64,000 nt of DNA from Pogonophryne albipinna (taxonomy: Eukaryota; Chordata; Actinopteri; Perciformes; Artedidraconidae). Under the pieces are notes generated by a model. That model ran no database searches. It saw only the letters and a program-made list of their open reading frames with translations, and was not told the DNA's origin. Below, piece after piece: positions 38,661-49,979 of the stretch. Position 1 is the first letter of the stretch, and each line of letters starts with the position of its first letter. The stretch lies in assembly GCA_028583405.1 (NCBI GenBank), contig JAPTMU010000165.1:323501-387500 (forward strand). Reading direction: 5' to 3'. Position numbers and translations under genes: made by a program.

Positions 38661-38950
38661 TACTAGTACAGTACAGTTCAAATACAGATTATTTCAGTTC
38701 ATCGAAAAGCTGCACCTTAATGTTTATTTTATTATATTTTGTATTTATTTGAGTGAATATTCATAGTTTAATAATAATTAAAAACCCAAAACTAATAGTT
38801 TATGTTTTGTGAGTACTAGTACAGTAAAGTTCAAATACAGATTATTTCAGTTCATCGAAATGCTGCACCTTAATGTTTATTTTATTATATTTTGTATTTA
38901 TTTGAGGGAATACATTATTCACAGTTTAATAATAATTTAAAAAAAATATG
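38661..38950 (+). repeat. tandem duplication, about 155-bp unit
   Basis: GTACTAGTACAGTACAGTTC... (from 38659) is repeated from 38813 as GTACTAGTACAGTAAAGTTC..., both continuing through ATCGAAAAGCTGCACC/ATCGAAATGCTGCACC. Lies inside the hAT element, in its 3' part. Confidence 0.88.
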
Positions 38951-39489
38951 TTATGTTTTGTGATAAGTTTTTCTGCTGTACCGAAAACGTACCGAACCGA
39001 ACCGTGACGTAAAAACCGAGGTACGTACCGAACCGAAATGTTTGTGAACCGTTACACCCCTAGCGTATAGCGACAACTTTGCATTTGGAAATATACACTT
39101 CATTAGGCGGAGATTTCTGATCTGTATCTTATTTCAAGATGACTCTAAATACCGCATTGTGCAGTTGTAGCAGTGCTTTTAGATGACACTGTGGTTGTCT
39201 TAGCAACTGAGTTAAATGCTACTTGTTTTATCTGGAGAATGGAGCAATAAACTGACAACTGATCACAGTAATTTTAATGTTGGATAAAGGCTAATGATTC
39301 AGTTGCTGCTACACAGACAACACATGCAGCTCATTAGTTTTCATCAGCTCCACCTCTTCACTTTGTTAGCAGCAGCTGGACCGAAACAGTTTCTGAGTGT
39401 CGAGATTTCCAACCAAGCTTAAACCTGTTAAGCCCCAAAGCCCCCCTCGGTGGGGGCTTTTTTTTTTTTTTTACGACACTGTGTCTCAG

Positions 39490-39595
39490 GCAAGCCCGCC
39501 TTAACCTGCCATCAGGCCCTGGGGCTGATAGGTTTTGTAGGCCACCTATTTAAACAACAAATCAAAGTCATTTATAGCCTCGGCAGGCTCTGTGA

Positions 39596-39684
<89 letters not shown>

Positions 39685-40810
39685 ACTAATTCAGCACCAT
39701 GAACAGCAACATATGGCCTCAATGCCAGGTATCAGTAGATGAGAATGATCATTATCTCCGGTGGATTAACACAAACCTAGTTATGTAAAACGATGCACAT
39801 TTAAACCTGCAGGCTACTGGGAATCAATGAATAGTGCAGCATTGCCTTACCTCTTTAGCGGTGCTTCTGAGAAAGCCTTTATGATGTTCTTAAAATCCAT
39901 CTCACGAAGAATGTCATGCTCAATTGACATCAGTGTTAGGTTTCCTTTTCCGCCACTCTCAAACTTTTTCTTCTCCAAAATGTTCTCCTAAACAACCTTC
40001 ATCTGTCACTCAATCACTCGCAATTTGAATAAGTCACATGTGAAACCTATTCTCATTCTGATTGGGTGTTAAGTGGTGCCCACTGACTGTTACGGAGTCA
40101 TCATTTTTGAGAAAAATCTCTGGAATCCATCGATCTGATTGATTAGCGGAGCAAATGATCAAAATAGTATGGAGGGAAGATATTTTCGTTTGGATTACTG
40201 GTCTGGGGGAAGCTCGCGAGTGTGTGTGTATACGTGTGTGTGTTTGTGTATTTTTGCGTTTGTGTGTATTGCGTTTGTTTCCCGGGGAAAACACTCACGA
40301 GAAACACCGGCTGTTGTTATGCCTGCTGTGACGTCAAGTTACTCCGTTCTCCGCTTGTAATTATGCCGTTACAAGCTTCAAAGCTGTATTTATCATCTGA
40401 ATTTGCCGGAACAAGTTTAATATTCTGAAAGCCAAGACTTTGTTTATTTGAAATCAGATGAAAACAAACTGTAACGGACCCTGCCGTGTTATCTATGATT
40501 ACTATACGCCTTACATTCATAATTTCAGCTGAGGGAGGGGGAGCGGCGCTGTGGAACAGCAGAGTGGCGAGGGAGAGCTGTCTTCTTCCCTTTACAAGCT
40601 TCAAAAATGTATTTATCGTGTGATTTTGGAAATAAAAGTTTCATATTCTGAAAGCCAAGACTTTGTTTATTTAAAATAAAAAATAAAACACCCGAAATAA
40701 AAAAAAAAAAATATATATATATATTTTTTTATTGGCTCATGATAGGCTCCCGATCTCCGTAGGCCCCTGGGCTTCAGCCCAGGTCAGCCCGTGCATTAAG
40801 GCGGCCCTCT
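39490..40810. mobile_element. insertion inside TTAA element copy B
   Basis: Present only in copy B. Ends are CAAGCCCGCCTTAACCTGCC and, in reverse complement, GGGCCGCCTTAATGCACGGG, a weak inverted pair that suggests a hAT-like element. Contains the (CA)n array and a direct duplication (40369-40450 against 40597-40675, both holding ATATTCTGAAAGCCAAGACT). No transposase frame. Confidence 0.6.
39597..39683 (+). repeat. (CA)n microsatellite
   Basis: About 43 uninterrupted CA units. The open frame with a long HT repeat that covers it is not a gene. Confidence 0.97.
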
Positions 40811-41411
40811 CAATATTTAAGAACCTATTAATGTGATTAACGGGAAGAATCTCAGCTAACTGACGATACGAACCATTTTTACCAAAACAAAACACAAGTC
40901 TCATAAGTAGCATCTAAATGACCCCTGAGCGAAAAATGCTAATGCACTTTGGCACAGAACTCAAGATAAAATATACCCTTATTACTTATCGTAGCTGCAC
41001 ATACAAGATATCCGATTAAAGCTGAGGTTCCAAAGATTATTTATGTATAGTATCATCACTGAGTGATCCAAACTCGCGACAGGGGAATCAAACTCAGACA
41101 TCACAACACGTACCTTTACGGAGCTTTTACGGGAGATCGTCTCACCGTAGCTGTCAATCAAAAGACTTGTTCAATTATTTATTTTTTGGACGGACACAAT
41201 CATTTAAAAATTTTTACTGTGTTCAATCTGAATTTACTTTAAAATAAAAACATCTATATTGATTCTGACACTTCCACATCCAACTCACAGATGTAACCTT
41301 GCTTTGAGAAAAAAGATTATTAATTTAACCCTTTTAGAAGGGAAAATATGGTCATTTGTTCTGGGAATGTCATTTTCGAGCCTGAGACCTGAAAAACAGG
41401 CTCGGGCTTAA

Positions 41412-41487
41412 CAGGTTGTGCTGGTTGTGCACTTTCAATTGCCTTGTGTTGAAAAGTGCTATATAAATAAACTTGCCTTGCCTTTTC
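41412..41487 (+). mobile_element. LINE 3' tail with (CTTGC)n end
   Basis: AAGTGCTATATAAATAAACT then TGCCTTGCCTT is a typical L2-like fish LINE terminus on the plus strand. Its upstream part is cut off by the TTAA insertion at 39428-41411. Confidence 0.6.
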
Positions 41488-42382
41488 TCAGAATCAATCT
41501 ACATCCTCACAATCAGAATACACGTACACAACCGCACAACACTTGACCTCCATGCCAAATGTCTGCCTCCTTTTGCAAAAGAATTGTAGCTCCCAAATGG
41601 TAGGGTTATTATTTGTGCATTAACTGAGTGACAGAGCAGAGAATAGAGCTGCTGCTCTAAAAAAGACGGACTGTAAATGTCAGTTCTCCCATGCCTGGTT
41701 GAAGGTTCTTAATTGAGTAGACTGTGGATTGAGGACATTGAGGTCTTCAGTGCTGTTAGTCTTTTGTCTGGATAGTGTCTTCTCTATCTGAGGACAACAA
41801 ACAGACAACCAGTTGAGACGTCTCCCTCTTTTTCCCCCTGTGTCCTAGCTAATTTTGTTCTCTCTCTTTCACTGTCTCTTCGATTTTACTGTCTTCTTTT
41901 TTTTACTATACTTGTCTCAGTTTATTGTTTATCTCTAAATGCTGATGGTACAATGTCTGGATTGGATGCTATCAACATCTTATCAGGGAACTCTCGACAG
42001 AGACACATTTTATTGGTTCTTCTGTTATTTTATTTGTCTAGCAGATTGGCTATTTAATGCTTTTCCAGTTTTAATGCCATGCTTTTATGGTTTTCATTCA
42101 TTTTTAATCATCTTTTAATATATTTCAATTGTTTTAGTACATTTTCATACAGTACTCTTGACATGAAGTGATTTGGCGAAATAGCTCAATTAATGAGATC
42201 TTGAACAGTTTAGTTTTTATACTCAATTAACCAAACATAAAACAAATATAGGTGGGAACCATCAGATCAGAATATATTTTTTTACTTTATAAAATTGTGT
42301 ACATTATGTGAGTGAGGGAGACAAAAATGTTATCTTTTTGTATTGTTAAACCTAAAAGCATAAGTTAAATGGATATTTAGTA

Positions 42383-42593
42383 CACTGAAAAAACTGAAAC
42401 GTTATTTTAATTGAATTTATGTCAACAGATTTCACATAACTCTATTAGGTTAGTTGAAAGCAATACGATTAAGTTGAAATATAAAATATGAACTTCAACT
42501 TAATATGATTGACTTCAACTAACCTAATACAGTTATGAGAAATGTGTTGACATCATATATTTAATTTATGTCAATGTTTCAGTTTTTTCAGTG
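42383..42593. mobile_element. foldback MITE, Tc1/mariner-type (TA target)
   Basis: CACTGAAAAAACTGAAAC at left pairs with GTTTCAGTTTTTTCAGTG at right. TA flanks both sides (42381-42382, 42594-42595). Most of the 211 bp is self-complementary, including TTAGGTTAGTTGAA against TTCAACTAACCTAA. Confidence 0.87.
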
Positions 42594-43179
42594 TATGTAC
42601 ATGTATGTATTAACAATTCAGTGTAGGATAGCCTTAACAATTAAAAAGTGGAATTTGACAGTCCTTTTTAACCTTGAATTTGCATTAGCAAAGAAATACT
42701 CACAAAAAGCTCTACTTGTGTGGTGTTTCTGAAGCATTGGGGTTTTCTCAGATTAGTTGTTGGGTGATGGAGTGGACTTGGACCAGGAATGAACAGGCAT
42801 GCTTCACTGTTATTATATCACATGAACACAAGTCTGCACCGTGACCCTGCCCACCCGCGCATGCCATGCAACTGGATGTTCCACATAATTATTCTCATCC
42901 ATCATCCATACAGGCTGCACAGAGCCCTCTCGCCTTCACACTCTCACTGAGCTGCACACACACACCATTTGTCTCTCTCAGTCACATACTGTACTAGATG
43001 TGATAGGCAACACTGGGGAAACCAGTTAGTATTCAGTCCATTCCACAATCTGAACACCCAATGTCAGTATAGGGAACATCATGGGATGTCAATACCAGGA
43101 CACATGTCACATGACAGACTGAAATGCCTTTACTCCTCAAATCACTTTAGACTTTAGACTTTAGAATGACCTGGGTATG

Positions 43180-43392
43180 GTCACGTCACTATACTCAGGA
43201 AGATAAAAATGGAAAAAGAGGAGTCTCCAACGAGGCGTTCTGGGGCAGCACAGACAGGTCTTTTCTGTGTTAGAGTTTTACTCGCGACAGGGTGTACTTT
43301 AAGGGTTTTTGACTTTGCAGACCATTTACATGCAGAAAAAGCTACACAAGGGGACGGGTAATAACCGGAAAAGCATGACATGGGACCTTTAA
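43180..43392 (-). mobile_element. TTAA-type MITE fragment
   Basis: On the minus strand it starts TTAAAGGTCCCATGTCATGC (TTAA at 43389-43392) and runs through GCATGTAAATGGTCTGCAAA, shared with 28898-28917 and 45316-45335. The other end is lost. Confidence 0.65.
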
Positions 43393-45064
43393 TAAAAAGT
43401 AGCAATAAAATAAACTAGAACTATCAGTTAATGTGTATTTCTCGAAAGAATATTTCATTGTTTACTACATCCATATCAATGCTGTTCAGTTGAAGTACAA
43501 ACACTGAAAGCAGTTGAGGTGAAAGAGCTGAAAGAGGTAACGGTTTCTGAAAGTGTCAGTTATTGTTTAAGAACATATAGCATTTGAAGTGCCTGTTAAG
43601 GTGGGCAATAACAGTAGCCCCTCCAATTTGTTATATATATCTAATGGAAGAGAGATGGCTATTGACAGCTGTTCACCAAGCAGCATGAGATTCCATTGTG
43701 TGTGTGAGACATGGGAAACAACCGTCCCCAATTTATAGATATATACAGGGATTGAAATCCTAAATGTTAACAACAACATTTATATGGCCTTTATATTAAA
43801 ACAAAGAGACTTATTTCAAATCTGAGGATAAACCACACAGATTGCTTGCAAGACCAGCATTTCTAAAAAAAAATTTCGCCAGTCATTGTGTCTGCCAAGA
43901 TGTCTCAGAGAAATTCTGGTCAAATATGATCTGTGTTTATTATTTAACTTAAAAGCAATTAATTGATTGTGTTTATTGACAAAAGTGGAATTGAGCGTGT
44001 ACAAAAAGCAGCGTAAGGCCCTTTATGATAGCTCTAGATATTATGTTCCTCTATGCAGACTTAGACAGGAGAAGAACAGTTTCTCTATGTCCATAAATAA
44101 GCAGATGAGGGGGATTACATCTCACTGGGGCACCCTGCTGGTATATGTGTTAATGTGCTGACCATGAACTACAACTTGTTTAAAGGACCATCTGGCTACT
44201 CTGATGTAAGAAGTCAAATGTAACCTTTATGATCAAAGGCAAACGTAGTAGTGTGCCAGACACAGATAAGGGAGGACGGATGGCTCAACAAAGTGTGACT
44301 TTCTTTAAACAATACCATGATCTCTCACTGAGCTAACATTTATCTGTCTCAAAATGTCATATGCCCCCTTTTTGTAACAGTGATTTGTAACAGCTTTAGA
44401 AGATAAATATTGTTTTCCTGTCGGTGCGTCAGATGATCAAACTGCAAACCTCAGTTTTTTCAGTCCAATTTATTAGCATGAAACTCAACTGTTCCTGCAT
44501 TAAGTGACTTATGTTGTTGCAATTCATTGAGCAGGTTGGTGCAAGGATTAATGTTGATGTACCTGCCTAATCTACAAAACAAGTCATATGAATGTAACCA
44601 TTTAGTGTTCTGTAGAGAATGTAATTATCATGGTTGTGCAGCAGGCTGTGAGGCCTGAGGCGCCGAGCCTCGCTGAGTTTGAATAAAAGGAGAAATCCTG
44701 TTCTATCTGTCAAAAGCACCTTGTTCAGAATGATGGACAGAAGCTCCATCAGGCGCATAATGCTCTCTAAAGAGAAAAAATCCTCCTTCATTTTGAAGCA
44801 GCAGCGCCAATTACGGCTACAGCTCAGGTCTGCCGGCCTGCCCTCTCCTCCGCTCAGAGCCGTGGTTCTGGAACACTGAGCACTGAAGCCCTGAGCACAT
44901 TCAGATTGAACCGTTACCTCACATGCCTCTATCAAAACTAATCTCAAACGCACAAGCATGCACACCGTTCACACAGGTATTTTTAAAGAGAAACAAACAA
45001 CCTGTGAGTTATCTAGTCAACAGGAGGAGGCCCTTTTATGCTTTTGGGGGGTTTTCCCTTTCCC

Positions 45065-45290
45065 GTCAATTCAATTCAATTCAAAACCTTTATTTATCCA
45101 GGTAAAATCCCATTGAGATCAATGATCTCTTTTTCAAGGGAGACCTGCAGCAGTAGGTTCCACAAGAAGACATAAAAACATAAACAACAGAACAACAAAA
45201 GGACATCATACAGCAAAATGTACAGGGATTACAATTTACATATTTAACCACATGTACAGGTACCAACAGCATCTGATTTTGTAGCACACC
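45065..45290 (-). mobile_element. LINE 3' end with (TTGAA)n tail
   Basis: The AATTC repeat at 45066-45083 followed by CCTTTATTTATCCAGGTAAA, TCCCATTGAGATCAA and TTTTTCAAGGGAGACCTG is the reverse complement of a common fish LINE terminus. No coding region remains. Confidence 0.65.
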
Positions 45291-45294
45291 GTAG

Positions 45295-45470
45295 TGTGTT
45301 ATATAGGTTTTAGTGCATGTAGATGGTCTGCAAAGGCTAAAATCCCAAAGTTCCCTCCAGAGGGAGTTTCTCTACCAAATATTCCAACCCCCTGCCTGAA
45401 ACGCCTCCATTGGACACATTTGTTTACTTCAGTTACGATATCAATATGTAACACTCACTCATTGGCTAGC
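45295..45470 (+). repeat. MITE interior fragment
   Basis: Shares GGTCTGCAAAGGCTAAAATC, the AGAGGGAGTTTCTCT motif and CTGAAACGCCTCCATT with 28885-29010 and 52745-52860. Both ends missing. Confidence 0.65.
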
Positions 45471-45520
45471 ACTCCAATTGTATGTCAGGGGTATTCAACT
45501 AAAATTCAACGAGGTCCAGT

Positions 45521-45765
45521 TAGTGTTAATTTCGTTGACTAAAACTATGACGAAATATGTTCTCAACGACCTTTTTTTCCATGACTAAAACGAGACGACG
45601 ACGAGACGGCACCGACGGCAGTAAACAATAACTGTAACAAAATCAACATGCAATGTTGACGGAAAGTGACGAGACGAAAATGTAGTTCACTAAATAAAAA
45701 CTATGCCAAAATCTCTCTTTACTTTCGTTGACGAAAAATGAGGAGACGAAATATTATCAAAGATA
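45521..45765. repeat. interspersed repeat, GTTAATTTCGTTGACTAAAA type
   Basis: Begins AGTGTTAATTTCGTTGACTA and has repeated GACGA/AAAC motifs, ending near TTGACGAAAAATGAGGAGAC. I have seen this motif as a repeat in fish genomes but cannot classify it. The boundaries are uncertain. Confidence 0.4.
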
Positions 45766-46001
45766 ACGTTACATCGCTGATAGTCAGTTTTTCTCCCAGC
45801 AGTTCCATTTCCGGTGCTGCGGCAGGGCAGCAGCTGTGTGTCTGTGCTGCGTGCGGCGGTACATTTGAATTACACCGGGCAGCGGCACACTGTGAACTGT
45901 CAGGAAGACTCGGGTCTAACTCATGGTCTAACTAACCTTATTTAACAGAAAATAAAATGGCAACAACAGGGCTTGGGAGCAGTGGTCGCGTTAACCGAAC
46001 A

Positions 46002-46022
46002 CCCCCCCCCCCCCCCCCCCCC
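46002..46022 (+). repeat. 21-base C homopolymer
   Basis: An uninterrupted C run. The complementary G strand may form a quadruplex. Its length is likely to vary between reads. Confidence 0.9.
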
Positions 46023-46358
46023 TCTTTATTTTTCTCATACTGCCTGTGCTGCAGCACCTCTTTTCACCCTCTGTCTGAAACCAGAGCCCAGTCTGCTCTG
46101 ATTGTTTAGATGGCCTGCTCTGTTGTGATTGGTCAATTGCTTGGTACCTTGTCTGAAAATTACAATAAAAAATGTTAATGCAGGATTTGATATGTTTTAC
46201 GAGACATAAGGGCAGGAATTCAGAGGGAAAGGAGCCGTTTTGAGCTCTGCTACTAAAAACTGCTTTTTTTTAACGTCATACGTCAAATGCGTCATATTAC
46301 GTCACATGGGGGAGCAACTTTCTCGGACTCCTTCTCTGCCCAATCCGCGGTAGTAGTT

Positions 46359-47076
46359 ATGGAGTCAGATTTGGGTCAATATTCTAGCGCGTAAAACAAG
46401 CTACTCATGAGCGGAAAATGTGCTTTTACACACGCATAAAATGACCCTCGTGCGCAGATTAAACCCCCGCGAGCGGCTATGCGCTCGCTCGCGAGAGAGA
46501 CAGCCCTCTAGCTCGCTCGCAGGAGTGTCAGCCTCACTCGCTCGCGGAGTCTGTCTACGCGCGTGAAAAGTTTCTGGCACATATATATATTTATCAATTA
46601 ATTTGATATAAAAAAATGACATTAATTCTAGGAGTGCAATACTTTTACAAACACTATAGTAATAATATGCATTCATTATGACAACATCATACTATTACTA
46701 TAGGAGTGTTCTATAGTGTGTTCAAAAAACAACTACAGAAACACCATATATTATACTATAGTTATACTATTTAAAATAATATAGGAATACTACAAAGATC
46801 TAGATACAGAGTATCACTATTGAAATATTATAGGGCTACTATATCTAATAAAATGGCACTACAGAAAAAACTATAGTAATACAATAGCTGGTGAAAAATA
46901 CTACAGAACACTACAAACTTACTATAGGACACTATACAACTCTTATAGTATACTATAGTAATACTATAGTTCATAGTATATAGTTCATTTCGTAAGGGAG
47001 GTGCATACAGCAGACAGTAGCTAGCAGTTTTCGACAGATACAGCCCACACAAAAATATATTGTTTTATATAAAATG

Positions 47077-47112
<36 letters not shown>

Positions 47113-47382
47113 CTGTACACTTTACGAATATAATAGTTTTTTATGGACAACTTTACCATTCAATCTCGTCCAACTGATCTTGCAGCTGTCACTCCTCGGC
47201 TCTTGGTAGTTCAGGCATTTATCAAACCTGGCAACTCCGGGCTTCCTGGCAGCTGTCAATCAAAGTCCAGTGGCTCCGCCCCAAAGTGCCAGAAACTCAT
47301 TTCATGCGCGTGTAAAAGCACATTTTCTGCTCGTGAGTAGCTTGTTTTGCGCGCTAGAATATTGACCCAAATCTGACTCCAT
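46359..47382. mobile_element. DNA transposon with 86-bp TIRs, 7-bp direct repeats
   Basis: 46359-46444 (starts ATGGAGTCAGATTTGGGTCA) and 47297-47382 are inverted copies with only a few differences. agtagtt is directly repeated at 46352-46358 and 47383-47389. The interior holds GCTCGCTCGC repeats (46480-46550), a CTATAG-rich tract (46640-46990) and (TA)n (47084-47110). No transposase. Superfamily unclear; an 8-bp class such as hAT is possible. Confidence 0.85.
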
Positions 47383-47542
47383 AGTAGTTTGTAGTTGGTT
47401 TGAGCGGTTGTGATTTAGTGAGCTGGTATTTTTTCGGTAATTTTACATTGAATTTCACAATTTGTAATCATGGTGAGCTGGAGTTTGTGCAGGTTGCACA
47501 AACCCCAGCCTGTCAGGACATTGAGTCCACAGTTTCCCTAAC

Positions 47543-47868
47543 GGCCCCTACAGATGGCGGCGTGCGTTATCGCTTGCCGGCGGGGGGGGGCTGAAACTCG
47601 ACCAACAACCAATCACATGAATCTCCCGCCCCAGACACACAAGCACGCGGTTTGATTGGCTAGAGTTTTTACTGGCATATGATTCGATTGGCTGACGCGT
47701 CCGTCGAGGCGTCAAAAGTAGAACATTGCTCTACTTTTGCAGCGAGCACCGCGAGAGAAGCTACGCTTTGCTCCCACAATGCAGTTCGGCGAATCGTGAT
47801 GTCACCCCATTCAAAGTGAATGGGCAGAAGCGTTGAAGCGGCAACGCACGCCGCCGTGTGTAGGGCCC
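47543..47868. mobile_element. TIR element, GGCCCCTACA type
   Basis: GGCCCCTACAGATGGCGGCG at left pairs with the right end, whose reverse complement is GGGCCCTACACACGGCGGCG. TAACGG lies close to both ends and may mark a target duplication, but exact borders are unclear. Non-coding. Confidence 0.65.
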
Positions 47869-49979
47869 ATAACGGTAGTAAAAATGTCTTACAAAAACGA
47901 CGCCAGATGTCACTGTAGTGTATATTTTTGGGAAAATCTAGTATACATCATTTTCCTACACATTTATTCACTGGGGTCTCTAACCTGCAAGTTGCAACAT
48001 TTTAATTAAGCGCGGTACTTAAATACATGTACTTCACTACATTCCACCACTACCTGGAGAAAAAAACAGACAGATCTGTGCACATGCAACACACGCTTAT
48101 TCCGTTCCCAAGACCCAGCACAAATGAAAATGTGTTTAGGATGTATTTTCCTTATCAATTGTATGTTGTTGTAAAAGGGCATATTTAGTATACGTCAATG
48201 CTGCTTCTGCAATAAAGAGATTTCAGACTCAACTATCTACCATCTGCCTCCAATGTTTATCTCCACACAACAGGCCCAACACTCCTTCGAGGCTGTCAGG
48301 CTCACACTGGTGAGTATACCCTACAGTACATAAAAGCATAGGGAGGTACAATGACGATCACACATACACACCCGTTCAAAACATACAACGCGTGACTGTT
48401 GCAGGCTGATAAAGAAGCAATTACGCCATCAGATTTCAGTCCTGGGTGAGAATAAATGTGTATTTACTTATTGGCCCTCCTGCTGCCTAGATCCCTGCCT
48501 GACATTGAGAAATACTTTATTTATCTACTTGGACTACTGTGAGTACTCCGTCAGAGCTCCACAGAGTATTTGAGTCTGTATTCAGTGATGCCTCTCTAAC
48601 TCGAGGATACTTTCTTTGACTTTCTCCTCATGCTGTGAAGGCCATCTGCCAGGAAGCAACCTGCAGCGGCATCAGAGGACTCAATGACACTCTAATGACC
48701 CCCATGGGAAACAATGTAGTTCTAGCAAACATAGTGAATTATACTCTGGTGGAAAACTTTTTTTTCTCTCTCAGCCTCTCAGATTTATATTTGGATGTAT
48801 TAATCGGATAATATAATCTTAATACTGTGTTTAGTTGTGTTTGTCTTTATGGTGTGTCTTAGGTCATGGAAAGACATGCATAATACTCTCAAGAAAAGGC
48901 TTTTATGTGCAAGTGGAAGCTGACTGGATATTTCGTTCTAATCCTTTTTATTTGAGACCAAACCAAAACCATGTATACATTACATATGACTGTCATGGAC
49001 TATACCAACTTTATTTTATTCATTGAAGAACATTTCAATTTTTCTTGTGAACAACCAAGTGCTAAACTACTAATGTGTATGCCTTAAGCCACATATATAA
49101 ATTAAAGTGAGTCATTAACCTCTCTATGACCGCCGGCTTTTCAATCTACCATACAGAGTTACTTTTCACTTAGCTTCAAATAGGGCGACACACTTCCTGT
49201 TTTCGCACAAAATGTTAGTACTCAATGCCCTAATGATAATTTTATTGATCCATGCTTCACTAATATAACCGGTACTTATGAGTGCATCACATAATGACTC
49301 ATGCACTTTTGTACTGTATGTATGTGTGTGTAGAGGGTGTGTTTGTGGGGATTACCACAATAAAAAATGCAAACATTTGATGGGGAATAACGCAGAGGTG
49401 CTAAAGCTGTTGAGTGTAATGCTGTGGCCTGTGAATGAACTCCACATGCCTGGGAGGGGATATGTCTTCAAAGGCTCGCCTTCAAAAAGCTCCCATTAAC
49501 AGCTTATTAGGAAATGTTTATGTGGAGGGGTTTCCTGCTTGGGTGTTTAATTATAAGTATTTGTGTACACGTTTGTGCATATACTAAATAGCAACGACCT
49601 GCACAGATAAATGAGAATTGCAAATGTCTTGTTCTTGATAAAAGGGGAGGTCAGTCATCTGGCAAGGCTTTTTTTGAAAAACAAGACTTTTACTTCTCCT
49701 ATTTTTACCACTCATGTCTTAAAAATACATTAAAAACGTTTAGAAGAGTGCAGTACATCATACCAATAGAGACCAGCCAAATATATAATCTATGTTGGTA
49801 TCCAGAACATGTGACTCAGGTGATTTGCTGTTGATATTGATGAGCACCAGAGAATCAATCTTTTTACTTTTTAAAACCACTCTGATCTTCCATCTCAGGC
49901 CAACATATCAACTTTTTTAAGACAAATGTAAAAGTCTTATTGCAAGATCACCTTAAAATGCGCAAAGCATTTTAACCAG

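Larger units (their letters stand above)
37837..39062 (+). mobile_element. internally deleted hAT element, exact 8-bp target duplication
   Basis: Left end TAGGGGTGTAACGGT; right end ACCGTTACACCCCTA. The direct repeat gcgtatag lies at 37829-37836 and 39063-39070. The interior keeps the start and finish of a BED-finger transposase gene with the centre removed. A roughly 155-bp tandem duplication sits at 38661-38950. 1,226 bp in all. Confidence 0.95.
39428..41411. mobile_element. TTAA-target element with terminal hairpins, copy B (composite)
   Basis: TTAA at 39428-39431 and 41408-41411, immediately followed by GCCCC and preceded by CGGGC. The left hairpin is GCCCCC/GGGGGC (39442-39460). The right one is GAGCCTG/CAGGCTC (41378-41404). 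The flanks read cctg-TTAA...TTAA-cagg, so the target was the palindrome CCTGTTAACAGG. An unrelated block of about 1.3 kb (39490-40810) sits inside, after GTCTCAGG, as shown by comparison with copy A. Confidence 0.82.

Noticed and set aside
39450..39689. 79-codon frame ending in a long HT repeat
   Set aside because: It is the CA microsatellite read in frame.
46401..46676. 91-codon minus-strand frame
   Set aside because: Spans the TIR and GCTCGCTCGC repeats of a non-coding element.
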